NCBI RefSeq assembly: GCF_000217815.1
Contig: NC_015707.1
Location: 1,476,014 to 1,540,013, forward strand
DNA: 64,000 nucleotides
Direction: 5' to 3'
Source: Pseudothermotoga thermarum DSM 5069
GTDB taxonomy: Bacteria > Thermotogota > Thermotogae > Thermotogales > DSM-5069
The notes beneath the pieces are model-generated. The model saw only the letters and a program-made list of their open reading frames with translations. It did not search any database and was not told the origin of the DNA. The position numbers and the translations under genes are program-made. This document shows, in pieces, positions 63,195-64,000 of this stretch (the stretch's first letter is position 1; every line of letters starts with the position of its first letter).

Positions 63195-63691
63195 AAAAAG
63201 TTTCCATTACGATGGCAGCGTTGATTTTTGCCTTATTTATCTTTGCAATATACATAGCTTTCTCAGCTAATACAAGTCCTTTGGCTATTGTATCTGGAAT
63301 TTTCATCGCGCTGGTGATGGGATTTGCATTCGGAAAAAACTATGTTCGCAGTGCAAGGAAATTTCTTCAGCTTAAAAGGTATTGGCATTTTTTGGTGTTT
63401 ATTTTCAAGTATTTTCTGATCGATGAAGTCAAAGCTCATTTGGAGGTAATTCATCTAATTCTCAAGCCTTCGAAGATAACAAATCCCAAGATAGTCAAGC
63501 TTAAATACGACGTGGAAAATGAATATTCTGTCTTTTTGCTTTCTACTTGTATAACCAACACACCGGGTACTGTGGTCGTTGATGTGGACAAAAAACAAAA
63601 GATACTTTATGTTCACTGGATAAATGCAAAAGACGATGAAAAACAGATTTCAGAACCTTTTGAAAAATACATCAAAAAGATTTTCGAATAG
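63191..63691 (+). CDS. mrpE: MrpE-like antiporter subunit
   Basis: A 166-residue protein with a GTG start overlapping the mrpC stop. Two N-terminal helices (about 6-48) are followed by a cytosolic domain with FIFKYFLIDEVKAHLEVIHL, then LLSTCITNTPGTVVVDVD, the MrpE hallmark. It structures the Mrp complex. Confidence 0.86.
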   Translation: MKKVSITMAALIFALFIFAIYIAFSANTSPLAIVSGIFIALVMGFAFGKNYVRSARKFLQLKRYWHFLVFIFKYFLIDEVKAHLEVIHLILKPSKITNPKIVKLKYDVENEYSVFLLSTCITNTPGTVVVDVDKKQKILYVHWINAKDDEKQISEPFEKYIKKIFE

Positions 63692-63703
63692 GGTGAAAAA
63701 GTT

Positions 63704-64000
63704 ATGGAAAATATCATCGGTTTAGGACCTTATCTGCTTGTTGGAGCTGCCTTTTTTCTTCTTGCAACAAGTTTTGTGATAAGAAAAAACATCTATTATC
63801 ACATTTTTTCTGCCATCGTTTCGGTTATGGTATTTTCAATATCCACGTATATTTTGATTAAAATTTGGAACAACCAACTTTTAAGGTATACCTTTGGCGG
63901 ATGGAAAGCACCTTACGGTGTGGAATATCGAATAGATAAATTGGCTGCAATTGTTGCTTTTGCATTCTCGATCACAATCTTTGCGATAATGCTTTTCAGT
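63704..64000 (+). CDS. mrpD: MrpD-like antiporter subunit, N-terminal part
   Basis: An ATG at 63704 after GGGTGAAAAAGTT opens a frame that continues past the window. The 99 visible residues have three helices and YTFGGWKAPYGVEYRIDKLA, the conserved N-terminal loop of MrpD/NuoM-type proteins. It would be the second canonical pump subunit of the operon, in addition to the 59912 gene. Confidence 0.78.
   Translation, partial: MENIIGLGPYLLVGAAFFLLATSFVIRKNIYYHIFSAIVSVMVFSISTYILIKIWNNQLLRYTFGGWKAPYGVEYRIDKLAAIVAFAFSITIFAIMLFS

Noticed and set aside
1-64000. CRISPR arrays, tRNA or rRNA genes
   Set aside because: No regularly spaced repeats, no cloverleaf-like sequence and no rRNA signatures were noticed on reading; a covariance search was not possible here.

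Overview
The window looks like a chromosome segment from a Thermotogales bacterium, most likely of the Pseudothermotoga type. This is inferred from gene content and has not been checked against any database. The pointers are a TM1266-type hydrogenase regulator, a branched-polyamine synthase (BpsA), an archaeal-style KaiC ATPase, Mrp/Mbh-type antiporter modules, many short sugar ABC operons with their own repressors, frequent GTG/TTG starts with strong Shine-Dalgarno (SD) sites, and very tight gene packing with ATGA overlaps.

Region by region. 0-2.1 kb: the end of a COG1313-type radical SAM protein, a PEGA/FlgD-like surface protein, and a two-domain secreted protein cut by an in-frame TAA. 2.2-12.3 kb: a glycan-use locus with a GH38 alpha-mannosidase and a GntR/LacI-chimera repressor, divergent from a complete sugar ABC transporter and a PHP metallohydrolase. 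The promoter carries two matching palindromic operators. 12.4-20.8 kb: a Pel-type exopolysaccharide cluster (PelD, PelE-like, a small membrane protein, PelF, PelG, a PelA-like deacetylase) with a divergent GH114 glycosidase. PelB and PelC are absent, and PelD keeps a cyclic-di-GMP I-site. 21.0-23.4 kb: three consecutive broken genes (GAF-HD-GYP phosphodiesterase, TPR protein, membrane protein). 23.6-33.9 kb: a chemoreceptor, an aldo-keto reductase, a flavodoxin, an AAA ATPase with an array of TGTTCT-N5-AGAACA-like sites upstream, a TM1266-like protein, a queuosine-precursor transporter, a sodium symporter, IS relics, and a KaiC/HTH pair.

34.2-40 kb: a ROK repressor gene split by a 732-bp insertion sequence with a perfect 9-bp target duplication, followed by the sugar ABC transporter it probably controlled. 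40-47.8 kb: two small DUF proteins, a phosphohexomutase, a PatB-type C-S lyase fused to an acetyltransferase, then a tight operon of opine dehydrogenase, D-Ala-D-Ala-ligase-like ATP-grasp enzyme and a B12-binding (DxHxxG) protein. This last group is the best candidate for an undescribed pathway. 48.2-56.2 kb: a small secreted helical protein, BpsA, a PHP phosphatase, lactate dehydrogenase, a DUF523/DUF1722 protein, a lytic-transglycosylase-like lipoprotein, a spermidine-synthase-family enzyme, a methylmalonyl-CoA-epimerase-like protein and a ThuA-like protein. 56.2-64 kb: an Mrp-type ion-antiporter operon that starts with two tandem, unusual NuoL-like subunits and runs off the window.

The most notable signals are five damaged chromosomal genes (three in-frame stops, one frameshift, one IS insertion), three well-formed operator systems, a Pel/c-di-GMP module whose neighbouring phosphodiesterase is broken, and the opine/ATP-grasp/B12 operon. 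No rRNA, tRNA or CRISPR array was recognised.
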